Source: Acidimicrobiaceae bacterium (lineage in GTDB: Bacteria > Actinomycetota > Acidimicrobiia > Acidimicrobiales > UBA8190). Taken from it: a stretch of 15,460 bases of DNA. The stretch lies in the NCBI GenBank assembly GCA_003453695.1, contig DMNK01000023.1:3289-18748 (forward strand). Reading direction: 5' to 3'. The stretch's first letter is position 1. Each line of letters starts with the position of its first letter. The position numbers and the translations under genes were made by a program. The notes beneath the pieces are model-generated. The model was not told the origin of the DNA. It did not search any database and saw only the letters and a program-made list of their open reading frames with translations. Positions 6,620 through 13,783 of this stretch are shown here, piece by piece.

Positions 6620-6625
6620 TAGGGT
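6620..6625 (+). promoter_or_regulatory. Candidate -10 box for a leaderless transcript of the phosphatase gene
   Basis: TAGGGT (TAnnnT pattern) ends 6 bp before the GTG at 6632, so transcription would begin at or next to the start codon. No strong Shine-Dalgarno precedes that GTG, which fits leaderless translation, common in actinobacteria. A convincing -35 element is not visible. Confidence 0.35.
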
Positions 6626-6631
6626 CCGAAC

Positions 6632-7390
6632 GTGCGTGACGACCAGCTCCTGCGCCTGTGCCACGAGGTGCCCGACGCCGTGGCGGCGGCCCTTGCCGAG
6701 CTCCCCGACTGGCACGGGGGCGGCGAGCGGCCCGGCCAGTACGGCATCGACCTCGTGGCGGACCGCGCCGCGCTGTCGGTGCTCGAGGGCACCGGGCTCG
6801 GCGTGCTGTCCGAGGAGAGCGGCGCCCGGGACACGGGCGCCGAGCTCGTGGCCGTGGTCGACCCGGTCGACGGCTCCACCAACGCGTCGCGTGGCCTGCC
6901 CTGGTTCGCCAGCAGCATCTGCGTGGTGGACGCGGCGGGGCCGCGCGTGGCCGTCGTCGCCAATCTGGCCACCGGCACCCGGTATCACGCCGTGCGGGGC
7001 GAGGGGGCGTGGCGGGGAGAGGCGCGCCTGCACACCAGCGACACCACGGTCATGAAGCGGGCCGTCGTGGGGCTGTCGGGCTATCCCGCCCGTCATCTCG
7101 GCTGGGCCCAGTACCGCGCCTTGGGCGCGGCGTCGCTCGAGCTGTGCGCCGTGGCCGAAGGCAGCCTGGACGCCTTCTCGTCGGTGGGTTGGGCGCATCT
7201 GGGCCCGTGGGACTACCTGGGCGGGATGCTGCTGTGCACCGAAGCGGGAGGGTGCGCCACCGACCTCGACGGCAACGACCTGGTGTCGCTCGACCATGGC
7301 GCCCGGCGGGCGGTGGCGGTGGCGGCCACCGCTGAGCTGCTGGGCGACCTGGAGCGCGCCGTCAAGGCTGCTCGACCGGATCGCACCTGA
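6632..7390 (+). CDS. Inositol monophosphatase family phosphatase
   Basis: This 252-residue protein starts at GTG. Hallmarks of the Li-sensitive, Mg-dependent IMPase/FBPase superfamily are in order: YGIDLVADRAA (residues 37-47, the aspartate pair of the N-terminal helix region), LSEESG (59-64, Glu61/Glu62 metal ligands), VVDPVDGSTNASRGLPWF (75-92, Asp77 and Asp80 metal ligands, Thr83 activating water) and GPWDYLGGMLLCTEAGG (191-207, Asp194 third metal ligand). All expected metal ligands are present, so activity on a phosphomonoester such as inositol phosphate, histidinol phosphate or a nucleotide bisphosphate is likely; the substrate cannot be read from sequence. Length is normal for the family. 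It is the first gene on plus, followed 4 bp later by a small CxxC protein. Confidence 0.92.
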   Translation: MRDDQLLRLCHEVPDAVAAALAELPDWHGGGERPGQYGIDLVADRAALSVLEGTGLGVLSEESGARDTGAELVAVVDPVDGSTNASRGLPWFASSICVVDAAGPRVAVVANLATGTRYHAVRGEGAWRGEARLHTSDTTVMKRAVVGLSGYPARHLGWAQYRALGAASLELCAVAEGSLDAFSSVGWAHLGPWDYLGGMLLCTEAGGCATDLDGNDLVSLDHGARRAVAVAATAELLGDLERAVKAARPDRT

Positions 7391-7394
7391 GCCC

Positions 7395-7616
7395 GTGGCC
7401 AGTCGCCGCCGTCAGCGCCGGCAGGACCAGCCGCGCCGTCCCCGCCTCGCCCACTTCCGGGCCGACGGCGCCCCCAAGACGCGCTTTGCCCGTCGCGAGG
7501 ACGCCGAGCGCGCCGCCCTGCAGGCCCGCCTCGAGCACGGCACCAACCTTGGGTCCTACCTGTGCGACATGTGCGACGGCTGGCACCTGGGCAGCCGCGA
7601 CGACGACGCGCTGTGA
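7395..7616 (+). CDS. Small basic protein with a CxxC ... WHLG motif
   Basis: This 73-residue protein starts at a GTG just 4 bp after the phosphatase stop. The open frame extends further upstream but only inside the phosphatase gene. The N-terminus is very basic (MASRRRQRRQDQPRRPRL). A helical middle (FARREDAERAALQARLEHG) follows, then YLCDMCDGWHLGS near the C-terminus. The two cysteines plus the histidine look like half of a zinc-binding knuckle, and the pattern Y-x-C-x-x-C-x-x-W-H-L-G recurs in small actinobacterial and phage proteins as I remember them. Function is unknown; nucleic-acid binding is a guess from the charge. It probably shares the phosphatase transcript and converges on the aldehyde dehydrogenase with 7 bp between stops. 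Confidence 0.68.
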   Translation: MASRRRQRRQDQPRRPRLAHFRADGAPKTRFARREDAERAALQARLEHGTNLGSYLCDMCDGWHLGSRDDDAL

Positions 7617-7623
7617 GCGACCC

Positions 7624-9081
7624 TCAGAGCTCCGGTGTGAAGCCGGCGGGCAGGGTGATCGACTTCTGCTCGAGGAACAGCTCCAGGCCCTCGGGGCCGA
7701 ACTCCCGGCCGAGCCCCGACTCCTTGTAGCCCCCGAAGGGCGTGGCGAAGTCGATGGGGATGGCGCTGTTCAGCATGTAGGTCCCGGTCCGCACCCGCCG
7801 GGCCACGTCGAGCCCGCGGGCGGGGTCCGACGTCCACACCGAGCCGCACAGGCCGTAGCTCGAGTCGTTGGCGATGGCCACCGCCTGCTCGTCGCCTTCG
7901 TAGGGGATCACCGACAGCACGGGGCCGAAGATCTCCTCCTGGGCGATGCGCATGGAGTTGTCCACGTCGACGAAGAGGGTGGGCTCCACGTAGTAGCCCT
8001 TGTCCAAGCCGGACGGCCGGCCCCCGCCCAACGCCACCTTGGCGCCCTCCTCCTGGCCCAGCTTGATGTATCCCTCGACACGGTCGCGCTGACGAGCGGC
8101 CACGAGCGGGCCCACCTCGACCTCGGGGTCGAGCGGGTCGCCCACCTTCATGGCGCCCATGCGCTCGGCCATGGCGTCGACGACCTCCTGGTAGCGGTGG
8201 CGCGGCGCCAGGATGCGCGTCTGGGCGATGCACGCCTCACCGTTGTTCATGATGGCGTTGGGAAGCAGCATGGGAAGCGTCTCTTCGAGGTTGGCGTCGT
8301 CGAGGATGACCGCCGCCGACTTGCCGCCCAGCTCGAGGCTGAAGCGCTTCAATTGCTCGCCGCAGATGGCGCCGATCTTCTTTCCCGCTGCGGTGGACCC
8401 CGTGAAGGACACCTTGTCGACGCCGGGGTGGCGCACCAGGTGCTCGCCGACCTCCCGGCCGGCGGGCACGACACTGAGCACGCCGGGGGGAAGACCCGCC
8501 TTCTCGAACAGCTCGGCCAGCCGCAGCGCGTCGAGCGGCGTCTCCGGCGCCGGCTTGAACACCACGGCGCACCCGGCCACCAGGGCGGGTGCCAGCTTGG
8601 CGGCGGCGATGAAGAGCGGCACGTTCCACGGCGCGATGGCCGCCACCACACCCACCGGCTCGTTGCGCACGAGCACCTGGCCCATGAGCCCCGCCCGCAC
8701 CTCGTCGAAGGCGTAGCTCGAGCCCAGGCCGGCGTAGTAGTCGAACACCATGGACGGTGCCAGGACCTGGCCCATGGTCCCCCACGCCACCGGCGAGCCC
8801 ATCTCGGTCGAGATCAGCTCGGCGAGCGACGTCATGTCGGCCTGGATGGCCTGCGACACCTTGGTGAGCACGGCGGCGCGCTCGGCGGGGGAGGTGCGGG
8901 GCCACGGCCCGTCCTCGAAGGCCCGGCGGGCCGCCTCGACGGCCCGGTCCATGTCGGCCTCGGTGGCGTCGGGCACCCTGCCGACGGGCTCCTCCGTGGC
9001 GGGGCTGACGACGTCGACGGTGCCCGTGCCGGCCGGAGCCACCCACTCGCCACCGATGAAGAACCGGTCGTAGACCTTCAC
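7624..9081 (-). CDS. NAD(P)-dependent aldehyde dehydrogenase
   Basis: This is 485 residues from the GTG at 9081, chosen because AGGAGG lies 5 bp upstream; an ATG at 9120 would add 13 residues but lacks a ribosome binding site. Family landmarks in this numbering are IAPWNVP (Asn153, oxyanion hole), VFKPAPETP (cofactor-binding Lys), FTGSTAAG (226-233, Rossmann turn), LELGGKSA (Glu250, general base), NNGEACIAQTR (Cys284, catalytic nucleophile) and EEIFGPVLSV (Glu383, cofactor ribose contact). All catalytic residues are present and the length is normal. It oxidises an aldehyde to a carboxylate in the cytoplasm; the substrate is not determined. It resembles actinobacterial ALDHs linked to sterol or lipid catabolism, and the possible KstR-type site upstream agrees, though neither is conclusive. 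Confidence 0.95.
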   Translation of the reverse strand: MKVYDRFFIGGEWVAPAGTGTVDVVSPATEEPVGRVPDATEADMDRAVEAARRAFEDGPWPRTSPAERAAVLTKVSQAIQADMTSLAELISTEMGSPVAWGTMGQVLAPSMVFDYYAGLGSSYAFDEVRAGLMGQVLVRNEPVGVVAAIAPWNVPLFIAAAKLAPALVAGCAVVFKPAPETPLDALRLAELFEKAGLPPGVLSVVPAGREVGEHLVRHPGVDKVSFTGSTAAGKKIGAICGEQLKRFSLELGGKSAAVILDDANLEETLPMLLPNAIMNNGEACIAQTRILAPRHRYQEVVDAMAERMGAMKVGDPLDPEVEVGPLVAARQRDRVEGYIKLGQEEGAKVALGGGRPSGLDKGYYVEPTLFVDVDNSMRIAQEEIFGPVLSVIPYEGDEQAVAIANDSSYGLCGSVWTSDPARGLDVARRVRTGTYMLNSAIPIDFATPFGGYKESGLGREFGPEGLELFLEQKSITLPAGFTPEL

Positions 9082-9086
9082 GTCCC

Positions 9087-9093
9087 CCTCCTC
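9087..9093 (-). promoter_or_regulatory. Ribosome binding site fixing the aldehyde dehydrogenase start
   Basis: GAGGAGG on the minus strand, 5 bp before GTG 9081. It makes the GTG a better start than the upstream ATG at 9120, which would also place the KstR-like repeat inside the coding region. Confidence 0.75.
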
Positions 9094-9097
9094 AGAT

Positions 9098-9111
9098 TGA
9101 AACCTGTTCTC
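9098..9111 (-). promoter_or_regulatory. KstR-like operator upstream of the aldehyde dehydrogenase
   Basis: The minus strand reads GAGAACAGGTTTCA. This fits the TetR-family KstR consensus TnnAACnnGTTnnA at seven of eight fixed positions (the first T is G), with a perfect AAC-N2-GTT core. It lies between the ribosome binding site and the region where a promoter should be, 16-30 bp before the GTG. KstR represses sterol and some lipid catabolism genes in mycobacteria and relatives. The match is by eye, and short inverted repeats occur by chance. Confidence 0.4.
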
Positions 9112-9184
9112 TTCTCGCATGCTACCGACCCCGGGGCGAAGCGGGACAACCGGGCACCGGCGGGCGGGGCGGAGAGGCGATCCC

Positions 9185-9907
9185 TCAGGTCGGCGGGGTC
9201 GTGGTGATCTGCGAAGGGAGCGGGACGTGGAGGACGGGAGCGTGGTCGACCTGGGTCACCCCCAGGGCGATGGTGATGCGCTCGCCGGCGTTGGAGAGGT
9301 CGACCTCCTCCACCCCCACGAACTCGCCGTGGATCGTGGCCAGGTACGAGCGCGTCCCCGGCGGCACCGACGTCCCGAGCAGGCGGAGCAGGAGCAGCGC
9401 CTCCTGTCCCGGCACGAAGGTGTACACCGAGGAGACGTGGGCCGTGCTGTGGACGCTGACGTTGGTGGCGCCGGCCAGCGACGTGAGCGGATAGAGGATC
9501 TCACTGACGGCGATCTGCCCCGCCGAGGTCCCCTTGGTCGTACCCGAGGCGGGCGGCCCGAGGTCGAACCACTTTCCGCTGCCGCTTCGCTCGTAGCGAC
9601 GGTTCCCCACCACGAGCACCGTCCCCGACCTGCCTCCGGCGGTGACGGTCTCCTCCACCCGGTCCGGGGCGTTGTACACGATCACCGCCCGCTCCTGGTT
9701 GGTGGCGGAGGAGGAGCTCGTGGAGCCGGCGCTCTCTACGTCGACGAGGACGAAGCTGGCGGCGTTCTTGGTGTTGTTCGCCGCCGTGCGTAGCTGCAAT
9801 TGGGCGTTGGGCGGCGCCGTGTCGAGCGAGTAGACGATGGCGCCGAGGGACAGCAGGGTGAGCACCCCCAGCATCATGTGCGGCGCCGCTCGGTTCTCGA
9901 TCTGCAT
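9185..9907 (-). CDS. Membrane-anchored extracytoplasmic protein, possibly LppX/LolA-like fold
   Basis: This 240-residue protein starts at ATG. One hydrophobic segment (residues about 10-27, MMLGVLTLLSLGAIVYSL) serves as signal anchor; there is no Cys for lipidation. The outside part alternates short beta strands with polar turns: NAASFVLVDVES, ERAVIVYNAPDRVEETV, TVLVVGNRRYERSGSGKWFDLG, then an ILYPLTSL segment and further strands, ending in a Pro/Thr tail. The order resembles the half-barrel lipid carriers LppX/LprG/LolA, in which a tyrosine-rich hairpin carries the sample-binding face; this is pattern similarity only. The gene stands between the aldehyde dehydrogenase (103 bp downstream) and a 122-residue gene (51 bp upstream) and seems to have its own promoter. 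Confidence 0.7.
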   Translation of the reverse strand: MQIENRAAPHMMLGVLTLLSLGAIVYSLDTAPPNAQLQLRTAANNTKNAASFVLVDVESAGSTSSSSATNQERAVIVYNAPDRVEETVTAGGRSGTVLVVGNRRYERSGSGKWFDLGPPASGTTKGTSAGQIAVSEILYPLTSLAGATNVSVHSTAHVSSVYTFVPGQEALLLLRLLGTSVPPGTRSYLATIHGEFVGVEEVDLSNAGERITIALGVTQVDHAPVLHVPLPSQITTTPPT

Positions 9908-9914
9908 GGCCAGC

Positions 9915-9944
9915 AGTATGGTGCGCCGGGGCGCCGGCGGTCAG
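9915..9944 (-). promoter_or_regulatory. Likely leaderless promoter of the anchored extracytoplasmic protein
   Basis: The minus strand has CTGACC (9939-9944) as -35 and CATACT (9915-9920) as -10, separated by 18 bp. The -10 ends 7 bp before the ATG at 9907, so the transcript would begin at the start codon. No Shine-Dalgarno is present, which agrees. Confidence 0.45.
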
Positions 9945-9958
9945 GTCCGAGCCTGTGC

Positions 9959-10327
9959 TCAGGAGGGGGGCGCCTGACGGGGCACCTGGCGCTGGGCCAG
10001 GCGCTCGGTGATCCAGGCCACGCTGTTGGGCCTCGCCATCGCCTCTTCCCAGCCCTGCAGGACGTCCTCCATGGCGGAACGCCCGGGCACCCAGCCGGCG
10101 ATGGCGACCGTGATCTCGTCCACGGGGACGTCGGAGCGGTACATGTCGCCGAAGAGGTCCTCGGTCATGGGCACGCCCGGCTCGCTCATCACGTACAGCT
10201 CGCCGGTGTCGGCCACCCACGACAGCTCGTAGCGGGCCCCGGCGGCGTCGTGCCACTCCGTGCCCAGCTCGATCTCCTCGGAGCGTCGGCGGCGCTCGTC
10301 CTGGGCGTAGAACTCCTCGATGTTCAT
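9959..10327 (-). CDS. Protein of unknown function (122 residues)
   Basis: It starts at ATG 10327 with GGGAGAG upstream at 10332-10338. The open frame extends to 10753 but would then overlap the transglutaminase gene by more than 350 bp, so the short form is preferred. The protein is soluble, with a charged N-terminal helix (EEFYAQDERRRRSEEIELG), a central beta region (WHDAAGARYELSWVADTGELYVMSEPG) and a C-terminal part with DEITVAIAGWVPGRSAMEDVLQGWEEAM, probably helical. No catalytic motif is recognised. It follows the transglutaminase gene by 58 bp and may be in the same transcription unit. Confidence 0.75.
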   Translation of the reverse strand: MNIEEFYAQDERRRRSEEIELGTEWHDAAGARYELSWVADTGELYVMSEPGVPMTEDLFGDMYRSDVPVDEITVAIAGWVPGRSAMEDVLQGWEEAMARPNSVAWITERLAQRQVPRQAPPS

Positions 10328-10385
10328 CGGTCTCTCCCGCCCTGTCCTGGCCGGCGATAGCCGGGCCGACGCGCTCGGCGAGAGC

Positions 10386-12698
10386 CTATGGGGCGTCGCC
10401 GGCCCCACGGTGACGGTCCACAACCACCAGGTCCCGGCGGTGGTGAGCGGCGCGTCGGGCGCGGCGACCGGTGCCGCGCCGTACCTCCGACCACAACCGC
10501 CGGGCGGTGCGCGCCTCAGCGGCGGAGACGGGCTCGCCGGAGTAGAGCGCCCGCGACGCCAGGTGGGCGAGGTCGCCATAGCAACGCCAACCCCGATCCG
10601 TGCCGCGCCCGAGCCGTTCGGCGTGCTGCAACATGGTCTCGGCCGGTTCCCGGCCGGCGCCCCGCCTTCCCAGCGTCCGCGTCGCCAGGTGCCAGCGCGC
10701 CACGACCTGTTCGGCCGGGGCCATCCTCCGAGCCCGCAAGACGTCCACCGCATCCCGAAGCCGTCCCCGGGAGAAGAAGGCGGCGAGGGCCAAGGCGATG
10801 GCCACCGTCACCCACAGCGCCACGCCCTGCCAGGACACCGGTCGAGCGGGGCGGGTGGAGGGGCCCGGGCTCGACGCCACCCCGACGGGCACGGGCGGGG
10901 ACACCGCCCCGACGGGCCCGGCGAGGTGCTTGAGCGGGAACTCGGACGAAGGGTTCCGTCCGGGCGCCGCCGGGGCGGCCGGGCCCGGCGCCTGGCCGTA
11001 CACGACGCCGGCGGCCGTGACGGCCGAAGCGGTCCCCGGGGTGGGCTCGAAGGAGACCCAGCCCGACCCCGGTCCGAGGTACACCTCGGGCCAGGTGTGG
11101 GCGTCGGCCCGGGTGACGGCGAAACGATCCGGGCCCACCCGGGTGCCGGCATCGAAGCCCACAGCCACCCGGGTGGGGAGCCCGACCAGACGCGCCAGCA
11201 CGGCGTAGGCCCCGGCGAACTGCTGGCAGGCTCCGGCCCGGGTGCCGAAGAGGAAGGTCTCGAGCGATGCCGCGCCACTGTTGTCCGTCGTGAGCGAGTA
11301 ATGGAAGGCGCCGGCGTCGAAGAACTGGGCCAGCCGCAGCGCCCTCTGCCCGGGATCGGCGATGCCCCCGGCGACGGCGCGGGCCAGCGTCGCCACGGTG
11401 GCGGGGACCGAAGGCAGTGCCAGGTACGGCGCCAGCTGACGCGCGCTCGGGCCCGGTGCGCCGGCCCCCGACGGAGCGGGCGGCGCCCCCGACACCACCG
11501 TGTACGTCTTGCCCGGATGCACTCCGGCCGGGCTGTAGATGCCGATGCCCCGGAGCATCGTCATGCCCGCCCCCCGCACTCGGACGGCACCGGGTGGGGC
11601 TGGCACCAGGGTCCCGGTCAGCTTGGCCACGGTGACCGATGACGTGAAGGTCGTTCTCGTCGAGGGCGCCGGCAACTCGGGAAGGGACGACGCCGGTGCC
11701 GGCGTGACACCGTCCGCTGCCAGCAGGGTCGCCGGCTCGGGGTCCCAGACGACGCCGCTGAAGCTCGACAGCGTGGTCACCTGCCAGTAGGTCGGCGTCG
11801 AGCTCTGCACCGTGAACAGCACGGTGCCGGGGAGCTGCCCCACGACCGAGCTCAGGTCGTCCACGAGGCTGACCCCGTTGCCGAGGGAACCGGTGAACGC
11901 CCCTGCCGCGGCCGGCCCCAGGCCGGGGCGCGAGGAGGGGAAGGCGTCCACGCGGAACCCTGCGAGCGCCGGGCTCACGCCGGCGACCGCCGCCAGGGCG
12001 GCGACAACGCTCACGCCGGGCGCGCTCCATCCCGTCCAGTGCAGACGCCGGCCGCGCCACGACGACACCGTTGCCACCGGCGACGACGGCGCCGACAGGT
12101 GGTCCACGGCCAGGGCGTAGAGGAGAGCAGTCGCCAGGTAGCCGCCGGCGCCGAGGGCCCGGTCCGTCCCCGAGTTGAGCAAGGTGGTGTAACAGAAGAG
12201 CCCGGCACTCGGGACGAGGGCGAACCACAGCCGGGCGCGCCCGGCACGTGGTGGTGCCGCAGGGGCCACGGCCCGGGCGACGACCGCCGCCGCGCCGGCA
12301 CCGGCGGCGAGGCACAGCACCACACCGGGCGCGGCCTGGAGCGGGGTCGGGCTGTGCACCGTGATGGTGACGGCGATGGAGAGCAGATGCCCGATCCCTC
12401 GCAGGGTGGCCGCCGTGGGCAGTCCCCAGGCCGTCGTGCCCGGCTCGAACCACCACGCGCACATCAGTGCGACGACGAGGGCGCCGATCAGGGCCGACAC
12501 GACTGCGCCCAAGCGGCGCACGACGGCCGCACCCAACTGGCCGGCCACCACGCACAGGACCACCGGGGCGAGCACGCCGGCGGCGCCGGGCGCGTCGGTC
12601 AGCCGGCTCAACCCGGCACCGGCCGCACAGGCGGGCAAGAGCAGCGCCAGCTCGAGCAGCAAGCGTCGCTGCGCCGGCGTGGCGACGGTGGCGCTCAC
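10386..12698 (-). CDS. TgpA-like transmembrane transglutaminase-core protein
   Basis: This 770-residue protein starts at a GTG that overlaps the DUF58 stop (GTGA). The N-terminal part (residues about 13-245) holds six or so hydrophobic helices, matching the DUF3488/TgpA membrane domain. The extracytoplasmic part contains a YWQVTTLSSFSGVVWDP segment typical of the family (304-320), then the transglutaminase-like core: GACQQFAGAYAVLARLVGLP (Cys491), ADAHTWPEVYL (His534) and GWVSFEPTPG (Glu551 at the usual Asp position). A further membrane helix lies at about 624-643, followed by a cytoplasmic DUF4129-like C-terminus (MAPAEQVVARWHLATRTL and YSGEPVSAAEA). Catalytic Cys and His are present, so protease or transglutaminase-like activity outside the membrane is plausible; the substrate is unknown. 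It is the third member of a MoxR-DUF58-TgpA cluster. Confidence 0.9.
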   Translation of the reverse strand: MSATVATPAQRRLLLELALLLPACAAGAGLSRLTDAPGAAGVLAPVVLCVVAGQLGAAVVRRLGAVVSALIGALVVALMCAWWFEPGTTAWGLPTAATLRGIGHLLSIAVTITVHSPTPLQAAPGVVLCLAAGAGAAAVVARAVAPAAPPRAGRARLWFALVPSAGLFCYTTLLNSGTDRALGAGGYLATALLYALAVDHLSAPSSPVATVSSWRGRRLHWTGWSAPGVSVVAALAAVAGVSPALAGFRVDAFPSSRPGLGPAAAGAFTGSLGNGVSLVDDLSSVVGQLPGTVLFTVQSSTPTYWQVTTLSSFSGVVWDPEPATLLAADGVTPAPASSLPELPAPSTRTTFTSSVTVAKLTGTLVPAPPGAVRVRGAGMTMLRGIGIYSPAGVHPGKTYTVVSGAPPAPSGAGAPGPSARQLAPYLALPSVPATVATLARAVAGGIADPGQRALRLAQFFDAGAFHYSLTTDNSGAASLETFLFGTRAGACQQFAGAYAVLARLVGLPTRVAVGFDAGTRVGPDRFAVTRADAHTWPEVYLGPGSGWVSFEPTPGTASAVTAAGVVYGQAPGPAAPAAPGRNPSSEFPLKHLAGPVGAVSPPVPVGVASSPGPSTRPARPVSWQGVALWVTVAIALALAAFFSRGRLRDAVDVLRARRMAPAEQVVARWHLATRTLGRRGAGREPAETMLQHAERLGRGTDRGWRCYGDLAHLASRALYSGEPVSAAEARTARRLWSEVRRGTGRRARRAAHHRRDLVVVDRHRGAGDAP

Positions 12699-13771
12699 GA
12701 CAGCCGGCCGGGCGCGGCCGGCGGGCGACCCGGGTGCGGCGACGACGACAAGGGGGCGGCGGGGACGAGCGCCAGGGCTCGCAGCAGCACGCTCAGCCCC
12801 AACGGACCGGGGACGGCCAGGACGCGCTCACCCTGGGCCGTGTACAGCTCGACCGGCGTCGACGCCGCCAGGGCGGCGGCACCCACGGCGGCCACTTGGG
12901 ACACCGAGTCCTCGATCGTCCACGGCCTCGTGTCGACCGCCAGGCGCAGCCGGTGCTCGTCGCGCTCGACGAAGTCGCGTGACATCAGCTCGTCGCGGGC
13001 CAACGCCGGCCAGTGCAGTCGGGTGAGCCGGTCGCCCGGGTGATAGGGCCGTAACCCTTCGAATTCGTCGCCGCCGCTGGGGCCCTCGTCGGTGGCCAGG
13101 TCCGAGCCTCTCCGCAGCGGACGGGGCCGCGCACGTCCTTCGTGACTCGTGGCGCGGGCCCGGGGGTCGGGGAACACCACCACGTGGCAGCTGGGGGTGG
13201 TCCCCAGGCGCAAGCGCACCAGCCCGAACGCATCGGTGCACCACAGCTCGAGCGGGCCGAGGCTCCACAACCCTCTCGACCCGGTGGGCACGGGCACCGC
13301 CATCGACCACTCGTCGCCCGCGCCCAGAGCAGGCAGGCGCGCCCGCTCTCCGAGGCCGAGGCCGAGTCGGCGGGTGATCCGGCGGTCGCGCCTGGCGGTC
13401 CCACGACGACGGGCCCGCTCCGCGCCAGCGCCCAGGGCCGTCCCGGTAGCGGAAAGGCCGGGGTGCGACAGCCGCCAGCGCTCCAGCCCGCCGACCTCGA
13501 GGGCGGGAGCGCCGCGGGCGCTCGTCGCCACAGCACGCAGCACCACGGCGGCACGGCCGTCCACATACACGTCGCCGGCGGGACGGCCCCAGTGAAAGGT
13601 GAGCGCCCCCCGGCCCTGGCGGAGCTGCCACACCAGGCTCGCCCACCCCCCAACGAAGAGGGCGCCCGCCGCCGACGACAGCATCACGAATTCGGCCACC
13701 CCGTAGGCCAGCCCGGCCAGGGCCAGGACGGCCGCCGCCGGCACCAGCACCAACCCGCGCCGGCTCAGCAC
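12695..13771 (-). CDS. DUF58 domain-containing protein
   Basis: This 358-residue protein starts at a GTG 12 bp after the MoxR-part stop. Two hydrophobic helices at the N-terminus (about 7-30 and 33-50) anchor it. The DUF58 signature is GDEFEGLRPYHPGDRLTRLHW near residues 235-255, followed by a VWA-like strand (HRLRLAVDTRPW) with an Asp. DUF58 proteins are the usual partners of MoxR ATPases, and the gene order MoxR-DUF58-TgpA is a standing arrangement in actinobacteria. Its stop overlaps the GTG of the transglutaminase gene, pointing to coupled translation. Biochemical role is not established for most members. Confidence 0.9.
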   Translation of the reverse strand: MLSRRGLVLVPAAAVLALAGLAYGVAEFVMLSSAAGALFVGGWASLVWQLRQGRGALTFHWGRPAGDVYVDGRAAVVLRAVATSARGAPALEVGGLERWRLSHPGLSATGTALGAGAERARRRGTARRDRRITRRLGLGLGERARLPALGAGDEWSMAVPVPTGSRGLWSLGPLELWCTDAFGLVRLRLGTTPSCHVVVFPDPRARATSHEGRARPRPLRRGSDLATDEGPSGGDEFEGLRPYHPGDRLTRLHWPALARDELMSRDFVERDEHRLRLAVDTRPWTIEDSVSQVAAVGAAALAASTPVELYTAQGERVLAVPGPLGLSVLLRALALVPAAPLSSSPHPGRPPAAPGRLS

Positions 13772-13783
13772 GACGACCGGCTG

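Noticed and set aside
7486..9207. 573-residue plus-strand open frame across the aldehyde dehydrogenase
   Set aside because: It is antisense to a gene with all catalytic motifs; the His/Gly/Arg-rich composition is typical of shadow frames in high-GC DNA.
9959..10753. Longer 264-residue version of the 122-residue protein
   Set aside because: It would overlap the transglutaminase gene by over 350 bp, and its extra part is Arg/Pro/Gly-rich shadow sequence; ATG 10327 has a good ribosome binding site.
10908..11060. Glu instead of Asp at the third transglutaminase triad position as a sign of inactivity
   Set aside because: The sequence FEPTPG is, to my knowledge, common in actinobacterial members of the family, so it is not a meaningful defect.
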